Source of the DNA: Collybiopsis luxurians FD-317 M1
Lineage: Eukaryota; Basidiomycota; Agaricomycetes; Agaricales; Omphalotaceae
Length of the DNA: 64,000 bases
Direction: 5' to 3'
Assembly (NCBI GenBank): GCA_000827265.1
Contig: KN834837.1
Coordinates: 97,980-161,979 of the forward strand
The position numbers and the translations under genes were made by a program. Of the stretch, positions 10,809 to 23,100 are shown piece by piece. Position 1 is the stretch's first letter. Each line of letters begins with the position of its first letter. The notes below the pieces were generated by a model. The model was given only the letters and a program-made list of their open reading frames with translations, did no database searches and was not told the origin of the DNA.

Positions 10809-12126
10809 ATGTCTCCCCCACTCAACTCATCCTATGCGCCACCAAACGAGACTGCAAATGACCTGTGGATTGAACGGTCCAACCTAAACGGAGTGGCTCT
10901 TTCCTGCGTGGCATATGGTATTCCAGTACCAGTTACCATTCTTTTCTACATAATTAAGCGATACGTTATCCAGGGATACTCTTTTGTATTGCAGTACAAT
11001 GTTTTCAAGGCCTCTATCATAAACGAAATCGTCAATCCTCTCTTAACCATTCAATCTTAAGGTGGTGGCAAACAATCTATATTGCCTGCATTTTGGTGCT
11101 CGCTACTGTCGCTCTCGGAGCCAATCTCAAATTCAATGAAATGACATTCATTGACTATCGTAATTACCCCGGGGGACCCAATCAATTCACGATTGATTAT
11201 TATAGTACCCCTGTTAACATGATGGACTTTGCAACGTAAGTTAGATCGAAGAAACTAAGAATTGCCCACTCATCATCCGGAGATAGATATACAGTCATGA
11301 CTTGGTTTGCAGATGGCCTAGTGGTAACTGCTACAAGTATTTCATAAGGAAGCTGACAATCTTATGGGTCTTGCAATAGATTTTTCGATTCTATATCATA
11401 TTTGATCGCCTTGCTTGGGTTCTGGTTCTACCTCTGTGTATCTATATCGGCAGTGTAGGTGAGCTACTTCGATTCAACTGAATTCAAACTAGTATCTTAT
11501 ATTTAGGTGCCGGCATTGGACTTCTGATTTCCATAGCAAACTCGACAGATTCCTTTTGGGCCGTTAAAACTGTGAAATTTGGAATAGCCTACTGGTCAAT
11601 ATCGGCTGGGTTAAATGTGATCCTCACTGCATGTATTTCAGCCAGACTTTTGATTGCTCGGCGCCGGGTCAGTAACGCCATTGACCGCCGGTTCGGCGGC
11701 CACTACATTTCCGTAGCCGCCATGCTGGTAGAGTCGGCTGCGCTTTACTCAACCTGGGCATTGGTATTTCTGATTACCTATGCCCGAAACAGTCCGGTTC
11801 AAAACATTTTATTGCCGCCATTGGGTCAGGTTCAGGTAAAAAATATGTAATACCACGGAAATGTGCATGAACTGAATAATTACCAGGGAATTGCTCCTTT
11901 ACTCATTACCCTCCGAGTGGTGAATGGTAATGATGTAAAGGGAACTTTCACGTCAGCTGGCAGCAGCAGCTTCCAGGGTAGTGGTGGAATTCCTCTCAGC
12001 ACACTGAGCAAAAGGTCAAATGTTGCAGCCGTTAATGTTCACATTGAGTCCAACACCCGTCGAGACATCAGTGAACTCACCACAGCTACAGAAGCCAAAG
12101 CCAGGATGGATAGTACAGTGATGTAA
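10809..12126 (+). CDS. Seven-helix membrane protein of an agaricomycete-expanded family
   Basis: Six exons join in frame to 347 aa: 10809-10993, 11062-11235, 11287-11323, 11380-11458, 11507-11835 and 11887-12126. The product has about seven hydrophobic helices. Family landmarks in order are LNGVALSCVAYGI, ANLKFNEMTFIDYRNYPGGP, FADGLVIFRFYIIF, SAGLNVILTACISARLLIARR, YISVAAMLVESAALYSTWAL and GIAPLLITLRV. A Ser/Thr-rich cytoplasmic tail of about 70 residues follows. These proteins are very numerous in mushroom genomes and look like seven-transmembrane receptors, but their ligand and role are not established. Five introns of 48-68 nt fit the frame exactly. No frame break was seen, so the gene looks intact. 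Confidence 0.8.
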
Positions 12127-13360
12127 ATATGTTGCTCTCCCAATGCTTGTTATACTCTGTATGTGTGAAATACTTATTACCATGTTGATGGTGTGGAACA
12201 GAAAACTCACTTCCTGAAAGAGTGTGCGTGTTTCTTGACTGTTTGAAGCATGATAGTGATATGATAAATATGACATGCTGCCCATAGGAAAGGAGATGTA
12301 ATGGCTTCTCTCACCTCACACCGCAATGTCTTGTTAACCCTTTTTTAAAACAAAACAGGCAAGAATAAGGTCAGACAAGTAATACAAATGCCTGCTGTAT
12401 TTTAAGACTACAACAGCAGGTAAATATGTACCTATTACAGAGAAACAAAATTTAAACAGTAGACAGAAGTAAACATAAGGAATTCTCGGACATTGCTCTC
12501 ACATCGAGGTAGTTGAGAGCTGAATAACAGCAACTACAATGGACGTGATTGTCACTGAGGCTTAGACATTGTTAGGCAGGTAAATTAATGGGGTGCTGTG
12601 ATGGCAGATTGTGGTTGCATTTGCCTGGGTCCAGTTTTACTTGCTTTTGAGTGAGCAGCTGGATATCTATCTTGGATCTGGAAGCCATATTCTATTGAAG
12701 GATCAAAGGAATGTAGAACTATGCAGACTTCCGATAGGATTACACTTGCAAAAATATAATCTGTTGAATCTTGTTCCTATATCTGAGCTACAAAAATAAA
12801 GTAAAAAATGCCATTGTGCACTTGTGTAAAGTTTTTATGCCCAACTCATATCCTTCGTTATATGTTGTAGATGCTTTTTCCGAGAGTAAGTACTTCGGCA
12901 GTCTTTATTAAACAAACATATTTTTGCTCAACTTATCAACTTGGAAATAAATTTTGCAGCATGATCATCATGAGACTTTAGGGTACCAGTAAATTGATTT
13001 CTGAATTGCAATAGATCCAATATATACAATCCTTCCTTCTTGCCCAAGTTTAAAATGCATAAGAGAACATACAAAGCTGTTTGATTCCAAAACTTCAGAG
13101 ATGATAATATGTTAATATTAAAGGTGAGCATGTATGCATTTGGCATTTAAGTGTTGAATATGATACCTCCGAAGCCCATATTTGCACTCAAATGAGCTGC
13201 CAATCATTGAATGCTGAGACTCAGTTGTCTCTGAAGACTGAAGAACAATCCCGCAGATTAACCCCCCTATTGAATTGATTCAGTTATGAACAGTAACATT
13301 GTGTCGACACCAAGATTTCCCAAGGAGAGTCAACTCATTGGCATCTGGAAAAGAACCCCC
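12127..13360. other. Intergenic region, CpG-poor
   Basis: No gene is recognised. Base composition shifts here to low CpG, which continues through the TE block to about 30 kb. Short frames at 12611-12799 and 12928-13146 look random. Confidence 0.4.
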
Positions 13361-13630
13361 TTGCCTAGGCTAGTGGGAAATATCTTGAGGCCTCTTGAGG
13401 CTGCCAGGGAGGCCTAGGGTGCCCAGGGTGCCAGGGTAGCCAGGAGATGCCTCCCAAATCCTGTAATCTTTCAGGATTCATGAAAGCTCTTTTCAATGCT
13501 TTGGTGGAGCCTCAAGTAGCCTTGGTGAATCCCTGAGAAAGCTGGGGGTTGCCTGGGGTTGCCTGGAGTTGTCTGGGAGAGCCCCGGAAAACCTTGGGTA
13601 ACCCTGGGAAAATCTCAAAGCCTTAAAAAA
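13361..13630. repeat. Left arm of degenerate CCTGGGA/CCAGG-word repeat
   Basis: GCC(T)GGG, CCTTGG and GAGGCC words recur about every 10-15 bp. The right arm at 16520-16780 carries the complementary words (CCCAGGCTT) in inverted orientation, so the two arms bracket a 3.4-kb block. Confidence 0.55.
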
Positions 13631-13739
13631 GTCATTAATTTTTAATTAGATTATAAATCTCGTAACTCTATAACATTCAATATAACAATATCTCATTTCA
13701 TAACTCTAAAAAATGGTACATTGGTAACTAATCACTTTT

Positions 13740-14058
13740 ATCTTGCCTCTCCTTACCTTCATCCAGCCTGTTCTCCAGCCCCTTACCCCCACCCTCCTTC
13801 TGCCCTTCCTCATCCTCAACCTCCTCATCCTACCCCCCTTCTCACCCTCATCCTGCCCTATTCCCTCCTCACCTTCACCCTTCTCCTCACCCTGCTCCAT
13901 CCCCATCCCCTGCCCCTGCTCACCCTCCCCCTCTTGACCCTGACCCTCCCCCTGCCCCTCCTCACTCTCACCTTTACTCTCCTCCTCACCCTGTCTCTCC
14001 TCACCTTCATCTTCACTCTCCCCCTCACCCTCCTCCTCCTCCTCCTCCTCCTCCTCCC

Positions 14059-14093
<35 letters not shown>

Positions 14094-14100
14094 ACATGCT
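13740..14100. repeat. C/T-rich minisatellite (CCCTCACC / CCTCCT)
   Basis: The stretch is almost pure pyrimidine, with CCCTCACCCT and CCTCCTCCT units. It mirrors the G/A-rich block at 15404-16475. The long low-complexity open frames on both strands here are composition artefacts. Confidence 0.85.
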
Positions 14101-14279
14101 ACTTTCCCAGGTGCACAGACCAATCACATGATTTCACAAAACTCGCACTATTTTCAGAAGTAAGAGTGAGGGTGAGGGTAAGAAGGTTTAGAGAGGAAAG
14201 GTGAGGGAAAAAGGGGTGAGAGGGAGAGAAGGAGAAGGGGTGAGGGAGAGTGAGGGGGAGAAGGGATAAGAGGGATAAT

Positions 14280-15396
14280 TCTATTTGGCAACCCTGTTGC
14301 CAAGGGTTGCCAGCTTAAAATCACACAGTAACTCCGGATGTCACACCAGAACTACTGCAGGTGACAGTGTACTCGAGTTCACACCCAGCATGTTAAAGTA
14401 CCTGGTGAATGTCATTGTTTGCGAGATGGCAGAAAATGTGAACAAATTTCCATTTTGCAGGAGTAGTATGAAGGAGGCAAACAGACCCTAACAGCAACAG
14501 CACAGAAACTCTATACACATTATTTGAATAACAAATAATGGAGTTGATGCAAGTTGGAGCAAGCAACCGATCTCAGCAAAACTTGATACATACTATTGAT
14601 GTACTAGAGTTGATACTTCCATAAAAAATTGTTTTGTTTGAGTGCATTTCTAGACTGCTCACCCTAAAACTTTTTCTGTACACAGAATTAACATTATCTA
14701 ATAGATTTATCAGCTTCGAGTGAGGATGATTGAGCTGGAAAATAATTGAGAAAATTTTCAAGTGTTAAACCAGTGGTTTTTTCCACTTATCAGCATCAGG
14801 AAGCATGGGAAATACTCAGTCTCTTTCCTGTTTTGAGGTTTATGCCATTTATGTCAGCTAGAAACCTTTGAGTACCATCCAGGAATTGTAACCAAAACAT
14901 ATTCTTCTCAAATAGATGAGGATGGTGAAAGCCACACTTTCCCATCACCTTTGCAAGGCAGTGGTCCGGGTATCAGCTCCTGTGATGTTGGCATCCTTTC
15001 TCAGGAGGCTGCTGGCACAACATGGAGAGTTCAAAAAACTCTCAAATGTGGTAAATTTGAAGTTCAAGATGTCTACTTGGCATATTTCAAGTTTAAGCAG
15101 GATACACAAAGAAGTGCAAAAGTTTTTCTATACCAACATTTTCAGTATCAACTCCAGCACATCAATAGTAGTACATGATATTCCCCACCACCCAACCCAA
15201 TGGTATTTTCAATGACGGCGGTGCCATGAGAGCTGGCAGTGGGTATATTCAATACAGCTGGCATCTCAATTGCAAGGGTCACAAAATTCCACAAGCGCTG
15301 TACAATTTACAGCTAGTTTCCGGAGTGACCAGCCTTCACATGACATTTGATGGGGTTGCCATTCCGCAACCCTCAGCAACTGGGTTGCCAAAAAGA
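14280..15396. mobile_element. About 1.1-kb TIR element inside the minisatellite
   Basis: Inverted ends match: TGGCAACCCTGTTGCCAAGG near 14286 and, reversed, TGGCAACCCAGTTGCTGAGG near 15390. The inverted match extends a few bases outside (TAATTCTATTT versus AAAAGAATAAT). No transposase frame is seen, so it is non-autonomous. Its interior (14635-15000) matches 1070-1445, close to the UstYa-family gene. Confidence 0.6.
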
Positions 15397-15403
15397 ATAA
15401 TCT

Positions 15404-16475
15404 GGGGTAAGAGAGGGTGAGGGGGAGAAGAGGTGAGAGGTGAGAGAGGGTGGGGAGGAAAAGGGGTGAGAGAGGGTGAAGGGGTGAAGGGATGAGGGAG
15501 GGGGAGGGAGAGGAGGGAGGAGGGATAGTGAGAGGGAGGAGGGTAAGGGAGGGTGAGAGGAAGAAGAGGTAAGAGAAAGTGAGGGAAAAAAGGGACGAGT
15601 GAGGTTGAGGATAAACGAATATGAGGATGAGGATGAGGGGTGAGGGAGGGTGAAGGGAAGAGGATAAGAGAGGATAAGAGGGAAGATAAGGGGATGAGAA
15701 AGGGTGAGGGAAAGAGGGATGAGAGTGAGGATAAGGAGGGGTAAGGGAGGTGAGAGGGAGAGAAAGCAGAGGCAGAGGGAAGGTGGGAGTAGGGAGAGCA
15801 GGAGAAGGGTGAGGATAATGGTAAGAGGGTGAGGGGATGAAGAAGGGTAAGAGAAAGAGGGTAAGGACAGATGAGAGTAAGAGTGAGGAGGTGAGGGTGA
15901 GGGTGAGCAGGAGCAGGAGCAGGAGAAAGGTGGGAGTGAGAGTGAGCAGGAGAAGGGTGAGGGTGAGGGTTCGAGGGTGAGGGTGAGGGTTCAAGGGAGG
16001 GTAAGGGTGAAGGTGAGGGTAAGGGTGAGCAGGAGCAGGAGAGATGTGGGAGTGAGAGTAAGCAGGAGAAGAGTGTGGGGATAAGGGCAGGCAGGAGAAG
16101 TGTGAGAATGATAGTGAGAGAGGGAGAGGGAAAGGGAAAGGGTGGATGAAAGTAAGGGTAAGAGGGTGAGAGGGTGAGAGGGTGAGAAGTGGTGAAGGTG
16201 AGGGTAAGCAGGGGCAGAAGGAAGATGGGGTAAGGGTGAGCAGGAAAAGGGTGAGGGTGATGGTGAGAGGGTGAGGAGAGAGACAGGGGGAGAGGGCAAG
16301 GGTAAGGGCAGATGAGAATGAGGGGAAGAGGGTAAGAGAGGGGAAGGGGAAGAGGGTAAGGGAGAGTGAGGGTAAGGGGATAAGGGTGAGTAAGAGTAAG
16401 GGTGAGCAGAAAAAAGGTGAGGGTAATGGTAAGATGGAAAGAGAAAGGAAAGAAAAGAGGGAACATGAGACTTCA
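15404..16475. repeat. G/A-rich minisatellite (GAGGGTGAG)
   Basis: About 1.07 kb of nearly pure purine on the + strand carries GGTGAGGGTGAG, GAGGGTAAG and GCAGGAGAAG words. It is the inverted counterpart of 13740-14100. Long minus-strand Pro/Ser/Leu-rich frames here are artefacts of the composition. Confidence 0.85.
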
Positions 16476-16519
16476 ATAGTTAAAGCAAATGTAATATTAG
16501 TGACAGAGTAATGCCTCTG

Positions 16520-16780
16520 AGATTTTCCCAGGCCTGCCTCAAAGCTCCCAGGCCTCCCAGGCTTTCCCAGGCTTTCCCAGGCTCCCTCAGGCTTCTCCAG
16601 GCTCTGTTCAGGCTTTTGCTGCTACCAGGCTTCTCATAGCCTCTTTCAAGCTATTTGAAAGGCTACCTTAGGAATATTTCAGGGCACCTAGGATTTGGCT
16701 AAAATCCTGGATCTCCTAGGTACCCTAGGGGGCCCAGACTCTCTGAGGCATCCTAGGATTTAGCCAAAATGCTAGGAGCC
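16520..16780. repeat. Right arm of degenerate CCCAGGCTT repeat
   Basis: Words such as CCCAGGCTTTCCCAGGCTCC recur, complementary in sense to the arm at 13361-13630. The two arms plus the purine/pyrimidine minisatellites make a large imperfect palindrome. Confidence 0.55.
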
Positions 16781-16853
16781 CTCAGAGCATCTATTTTTGC
16801 TTGGGCAAAGAGTAGTTTTTCAGATGGGGGAAAGTACCTGGAGACCCTCTAAA

Positions 16854-17589
16854 CCAGTGTTGCCACAGAGTTTGATCTGCGAACCTGCTATTTTTCCTGA
16901 ACCTCAAACCTGAACCTCAGGTTCAGGTTCAGAGGTTCAGGTTTAGAGGTGCACCAGGTTTGAACCAGGTTCAACCACTAATTGCTAAAATTACTACTGT
17001 AAACAGTTTTGAAGTAGTCTGTACTTTTTCTCTACACATATTCTCACTTGAAGATGCTTCATTAATTGCCATTTGTGTGTCCTGCTGTCAATAGCATGTG
17101 TTACTGGCAAAATTAACCTGATACTATTATGGAAAAAGTGGAAAAAAAATTGGCCTTCTGAATAACAAAGATTCAGTAAGCCAACTGAATGTTTATCATC
17201 TGTTGTTCTATTCTGCTGAGTGGAATTTTTTTTTCCAATGTGAATGTCATAAGTGCCTATAGCGCTTAGTGTTACCATTAATTTAATGGCAGTTTTGTCC
17301 TTAAATATCTGTCCAAAATTGATGGGAGGAAAGATTTGATGGTACAGCTATAAATCTTGCCATGGTAAACTAGTTTATTCTTACCTATTCTTATCTTTTC
17401 TGCAGCTACAGGTTCACAGGTTCAGCAGGTTCAGAGCCCCACTGAACCTTGAACCTGGGTTTGCAACAACTGTGAACCCTCAAGGTTTGGTTCATGGAAA
17501 GAGTAGAATCTGGACCTGAAGGGCCTCAGGTTCAGTTCAGGTTTGAACCCAGTTCAGTAGGTTTGCAGACTAAACTGCAACAACACTGC
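16854..17589. mobile_element. hAT-like MITE with GGTTCAGG subterminal repeats
   Basis: The left end CAGTGTTGCCACAGAGTTTG and the right end, reversed, CAGTGTTGTTGCAGTTTAGT are inverted repeats beginning CAGTGTTG, the style of hAT ends. Both ends carry clusters of GGTTCAGG / CCTGAACC words (16890-16975 and 17405-17560). There is no transposase frame. The 8-bp flanks agree only partly (CTCTAAAC versus CTTGAAAA). Confidence 0.55.
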
Positions 17590-17599
17590 TTGAAAAGAA

Positions 17600-18490
17600 A
17601 AATTCTCCTTGTCCTCAATGCTAGGAGCCTGAGAGGATACACTGATGGAACTATCCAACAACCTACACAGTCATCCGTCACATTTGCCTTCACTCTTTTG
17701 AGTATGTCGCTCTATAGCACAAGCCTGCTATACCAAGAATGGGTAGCAAGGGAGGCAATAGCCAAGGCCATCATAATTGCCAACATCAAAGACCCTGTTG
17801 GGTTAGGTATGATGAAGGCAAGAGATGCTCTGAGATTTGGTCAGCACTTGTCAAGAAATTCAAAACTTGAAATGAACAAAAGATTCACCTTGCTGACACT
17901 GCTTTTTACCAACACATACACAATCCAGATACCCCTATGGAGGACCACAAAAAGAAGATGCACAATCTCCTTGATCCCAAATCTACCAACTAACCCCTCA
18001 GCTGCAAACAGTATGACTGAGAGAGGGAATTGAATGGTGATAGAAGGATTACATACTCTACTTGAAGATGCAATTTCTGCCATCGTTCTGGGCAAAAGCA
18101 CTAAGTACCTTCATTTACATTGACAATCTCATTCCTACTGCGCAGTTTCCCCACAACATTCCACTTGAGGTGTGGTTGAAGAGACAATAGGATGTGTCTC
18201 ACTTGAGGCCATTTGGATGCAAATCCTGGGCAATGCTCAATAACTCATGAATTGGTGAGAAGTTGGCTCAGCAAGCTGTAAAAGGCAAGTTGCTTGATTA
18301 TATGGGCAGGTGTGGGTACCAAACTTGGGTACTGGAGACTCAGCAAATTGAAGAATTTTGAGGTGTGAAGTTGAGGATGGAAGAACAAAAAGGACAAGCT
18401 TCTTTGATTACACATATGGTTACAGCCTTACTTATATTCAGCATATGCACTCACAACACCCCAGTTGGTAAAGGAACCAACTGAGGTGAG
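17600..18490 (+). pseudogene. Ty1/Copia polyprotein remnants
   Basis: Pieces in several + frames resemble Copia proteins. A gag part reads LNARSLRGYTDGTI, then YQEWVAREAIAKAIIIANIK and DPVGLGM. An integrase C-terminal part reads DVSHLRPFGCKSWAML, then VKGKLLDYMGRCGYQTWV. Frames are broken by stops and shifts, most of pol is missing, and no LTRs were found. It is a dead internal fragment. Confidence 0.65.
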
Positions 18491-19378
18491 TAGTACAATC
18501 TAGAATAGTTTACTTACAATCTATCTTGTGTTTACTTCATCTAACAGGTAGATAGTCAATAGAGTTGTTTCCTTTGAGGATTCACTTTGTCTAACACTGA
18601 CCTGGCATTTGTAGTGATGTGCCGGCTAGGGCCCAGCTAAAACACCCCGGCTACAGTTCACATATTTCTGGCCAGGGCTCACTGAGATCTTCAGCTGGGC
18701 CCTCATAGATAGCCAAGGTTGGGCTCATATGAATGCCTGAATGTCAAATGTCACAAATGTTGAATGAGCATGAATACAATTATGCAATATATACAAGTAT
18801 ATCTAGATTAATACTAATCTGTAATATAGGAAGATAGGTAAACACTATCAATGTCTATAAAGTTGACCTGGAATGTACTCAAATGAAGTTGAATATATGC
18901 CATATTTGAACTTAAATATGTAGGCCCCAAAATGGGATATTTGCATTCAAGCTTACACAAGTACATTGAATACATTCAATCTCCAGAGGGCATTCACATT
19001 CAAATGGTGGTGAGTGTGAATATAGTTGAATATATTTAATTCATTCATCATTCGTGCCCATCTCTAGTTCATATCTATGCAGATAATCCTAATGGCAAGA
19101 AGGACAAAAGGTCGAATGATGGAATAGTGGACCTACAACTCAGGGAAAGCCTGCATGATAAATCTCTGTGTTGAATTCTTGGGGAAAATGCAGTTCAGAT
19201 GATGGCAATAAACATAACAAACATAATACTCATTGAACATAATTATCATCCACTACATATTTATGTATTCTGCTCTTCCTTTTCTTCACCCTTTCCGGGG
19301 CCAACAGCGCAGATTCCAGCCAAAATGATTTCCTTTTGTTAGGGGTTCTGTTCAACATGTGTGCAATCTTGTCTCTAC
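18491..19378. other. TE-derived intergenic DNA with GGGCCC/GGGCTC words
   Basis: No gene is seen. At 18620-18730 there are repeated GGGCCCAGC / GGGCTCA words that look like subterminal repeats of another degenerate transposon. The rest is AT-rich and CpG-poor. Confidence 0.35.
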
Positions 19379-19881
19379 TATCCTCCCCCATTTGTACAAA
19401 AATTTAAAACCTGAACTTTCATTCAAAATCCCTGAGACACTGACAGAGTCCCAAAGCTTTTTGTCAATATTTGGGCCCTAAGTTTTACAATATTTTATGA
19501 AACCTTTTCTGTGAAAGTTTGGGCCCTAATTTTTTGTAATGAAAATCTGGGCCTCTGGTTTTTGAAGTAAAGACTCTTAAGAGAGTATCATAGCTTGAAT
19601 TGACAACAAAATATCTGACAGTCATGATAGGATTCCTTCAATCCTTATGAATTTGAATCAAGAGCACAACCAAGAACTGCCATCTAACAGTCATAATAGA
19701 ACTCCTTTGATTCTTATGAGTCTTAAGCAAAAGAACCACCATCTGACAGTCATAATAGAACTCCTTTGATGCTTATGAGTCTTAATCAAAAGAACCAGCA
19801 GAACCACCATCTGAGAGTCATAATGCCTCTAGTATAGGAGGAAAGTAAGAGTTTTAGTAGTAGATTACAAGCTGCATTCAT

Positions 19882-21880
19882 CTAATATGGATTCCATAAT
19901 ATGTAATGACCTCCCCCATTGTCTTGCATGAGAAAGCCAAATGCTAGAAGGAAGAGCAACACAAAGTTCCTTTGTAGATTGCTTTCCAAACTGTATGACC
20001 TCAAAGGTAGGATAACCAGCTTCACTGCACTCCTCTGGTTCAGTCCATAGTTATCAGGAATGAAGCTCTCCTGCTCCAACTGCTCAGAAACCTGCCTAAA
20101 CAATCTCTCTTTTTCAGGATGATCCAGGAAAGGTGATTCATGCTTGGCCACAGCAACCAATTCATGGCGATAATGTGACTGCTGCTCTTCTCTTATGGAC
20201 TCCATGGCCACCTGTTGAACATCTGCATTTCTCTGACCATCCACACCATAATGATTGAGGACCTCAGGATGGAGACCACCTGAAGGTTCAGAGTAGATGC
20301 CATACTTCAACTGGCCAATGCGGCGAATATCCTATAGTGAATATCAGTGAGATAGTCCAAGTAATCAAGCAGAAGTCTACTTGCACTTGGACTCTTGTTG
20401 TGAGCCTTACCAGAAACAGGGTGAGAATTCCAATTGTCCAGAAAAATCTGACAGTCTTGATCAATGAGAGGAAGGAACAAGTGGTGTAGAAGCCAGAGAT
20501 GATGGGGGTCCTTCTGATCTAGCCCATGAAGCCTCTCCAAGTGAAAAAAAAGGCCTGAGCAAACTGTGAGCCTACCTCAGCCCAAATACGTTGTATAGGA
20601 CTGTTGTGTATCGATTTCCCCCACATAGCACTTGCTCAATTTGGGCCTCGCAACACAATCATCAGGACTGCTACCAGAATATTTTTACCTCCACAATCAA
20701 GACGGACACAGGAGGGAGTGCCAAACTTCTCAACTGTCCCACAAAACATATCAAGTACTGTAGAGGCTTGGTTATTAGAGCTTGACTTAATTCCTGTTAG
20801 CTGAAGATCCAGATAGTAGCTGTTAGAAAACAAGGAGTACTTAGTACAATAAGCAGAAATCACAAACTATTCAGCTAAAATCATCAATTGCAGCATGAAT
20901 AACAATCCCCTAATGTATCAGCTTGTGATGCCCATCAAGATGCCAGAGGGCATTAGGTCTCGCAACATTGTAGGGCAACCGTTGAACTATTCTCCTTCCT
21001 TGGATACTATGGCCTAATCTGTCAACACGATTTACAGAATCAATGACCCTAGCACACTGGACTCTAAGGTTATTTTGATGAAGCAAACCAACAAGATATC
21101 CTAGACCCGATTCAGGCATGGAATTCTTGAATAGTTGAACAAGTGTATCAAGCTGGTCATCCGAGATAATACTGAACTTGTAGTCCACCCCATATTGCCG
21201 GAGATACTTACACAAAGTGTGCCGATGGATACCCAGACATCTTGCAAGAGTGGTCAAAGAGATTCTATGCCCTTTCCCATTGCCTGCTGGAGGAAAACAG
21301 GGTTTACCACCCTGCGAGGTCTACCCTGCTGTCCCATGTGTGTCACAGTTATGAGATGAAATTTCTGTACATCAATTGACTCAATAGAAAGGTATTAATA
21401 CTATCTAGTAGCAAGGAAGGAAAATAGAATACTTACTTCCTCTGTGCAACAAGTTCAGCTTTCCCAATTTGACCAAGGAGTACACCATAAGCCTTGCTCA
21501 CTTCCTTAATGCAAGACTGGGATATATCTTCCAAGTCTATAACATCTTCAAGCTGGCCAATAAGCTTTGCACCCTCCAAAAGTGCATTTTTGTGATGCTT
21601 GATTTGATGATTTGATGATTTTTTAAGCTGCCATGGGAAAAAACAAGAGAGGCAGCCTGATATGAAGCAGATATTATGGAAACTGCAGAGATGACATTGG
21701 GGGAATGGGTAATTTGCGATCGTGGGGGAGGTAATGGGGGAAAGGGCATGGTTGTAGAGTATGAAGTACCATTCGTGCACTGATAATGAGTGCAATAACA
21801 ATCAGGTGACTGATGGCCATATCTTCTATGAACAATGACAGAGTTCTTATGCAGCCCTCACCCTTTGCCACTCAGTTTTG
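19882..21880 (-). pseudogene. Integrase-core (DDE-type) domain protein, broken
   Basis: Minus-strand blocks follow the order of a basidiomycete integrase-core protein family. A helix-turn-helix-like part (SLTTLARCLGIHRHTLCKYL) comes first, then GLGYLVGLL, RPNALWHLDGHHKLIH, ASTVLDMFCGTVEKFGTPS, RLDCGGKN (normally DxGGEN), LHGLDQKDPHHLWLLHHLFL, and a C-terminal part with HPISGK-like NSHPVSGKAHNKSP. Right after HHKLIH there is an in-frame TAG where the family has Trp, and the GGEN glutamate has become Lys. Several introns interrupt it. It is probably the former transposase or a passenger of the 10.6-kb element and is inactive now. Confidence 0.6.
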
Positions 21881-21924
21881 ATCTCTTCAGCCTCAAACTC
21901 CTCCAATGACCCCTCCAATACCTA

Positions 21925-23100
21925 ATGGGAAGCCTTTATCTGCTGCTCAGCAGGCCACAGATTCCCATGTCGAATCTGCCAATGTCCAACAAAAAAAAAT
22001 CTAAAAGGTTCTGGGATAGCGGTCAACTCATAGTATTTTCGACCTTAACTGTGAGATGCCTTTTCTGTTTATCATTTGATATTTACTGGATATTCTGTAT
22101 TCAGGTCACTGGAAAAGAAGAAATGTTCCAGTTGCAGGTTGATCCACTTCAAAAACATTCTAAAGTGATGGATGAAATCTTTGAAAGAACCACACTGGCA
22201 TCTACAGCACCAGCAGGAACATCCTCTGAGATTGATAGGCCAATATCTGAAACCGATGGTACAGTTGAGAGCCCAGTGAAGATGGCAATATCAGCTGAAG
22301 AATTTGGCAATTTCCTGTCCTTCATCAATTATGAGTGAGTCCTTGTTGCTGTAATCTATTGCTTTCTGTGTTAAGCTTTGGACCCAGTGGTAGTGATAAA
22401 TTCAATCCCACTGTTGACAATATCTTGATGTTATTCAAAATGGCAGCATTTCTCCAAGCAGATGGAGCTCTGGATTACGCCATTAGCCAGATTCCTACCC
22501 TCAGCCTTCTGCCAATCCAGATGCTTGAACTCGCTTTTCAATTTTGCGACTTCCCCCAGGTCCATATGTGGGTTGAACCTGCCACATGTGCATTACTGGA
22601 GGTTCAAATTCAGGATTTCTCTCCGGAAGAGACTCGTCACATGGGCCTTGCTTTTGCTATCATTGCCTGAGCCAGAGCAAAAATAGATTTTGCACAGAGA
22701 GGTATCGCCACAACACCATTTCCTCTTGTTGAGCATCCACTTCTGTTCATCCCTTGTTCCAATGAAGCTCATGAGACCTGCCAACATTCTTGAGCATTCT
22801 ACTGGTACTTTAAGCTCTCCCCCCAACTCAACCATCCTATCAAGTCTCTGTCTTTTGACAAGTTGATTTTTCTTATTGAGAATCTTCAGTTCAAGGGTCT
22901 CAATGACATGTGCAAGCAGTCAACTTTGGAGAAAATGAGGGAATTAGGGGAATACCCAGCCATCACCGATGCAATCCAGGATGCTGTAGGTGGAATGAAG
23001 GAGGTATTTGGTCCGCCTCCTGCTCCTGCATCTTAAGTGTACATGGAACTACTTTATCTATTTCTCTAACTGACTGGCAAAATGAAAGGGCGTAGTTATT
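21925..23100 (+). pseudogene. BTB/POZ-like gene relic
   Basis: Plus-strand pieces read FSPEETRHMGLAFAIIA after WVEPATCALLEVQIQD and ISAEEFGNFLSFINY. This is the order (domain end, helix bundle, W.EPA..LL segment) seen in agaricomycete BTB-domain proteins. An in-frame TGA follows AFAIIA, and the sequence ARAKIDFAQRG continues in the same frame beyond it, again at a likely CGA position. The N-terminal BTB core is not clearly recognisable, so the call is tentative. Confidence 0.4.

Noticed and set aside
13706..14131. Open frames of 129-136 codons on both strands
   Set aside because: They are made of Glu/Gly/Arg or Pro/Leu/Thr runs caused by the CCCTCACC minisatellite and have no domain.
15266..16476. 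Minus-strand frames up to 376 codons
   Set aside because: They are Pro/Ser/Leu-rich translations of the GAGGGTGAG minisatellite, open in several frames at once, so not genes.
17494..18033. 179-codon + frame as a host gene
   Set aside because: Its start lies in the GGTTCAGG MITE and the rest is Copia gag-like, so it is a chance fusion of repeat sequences.
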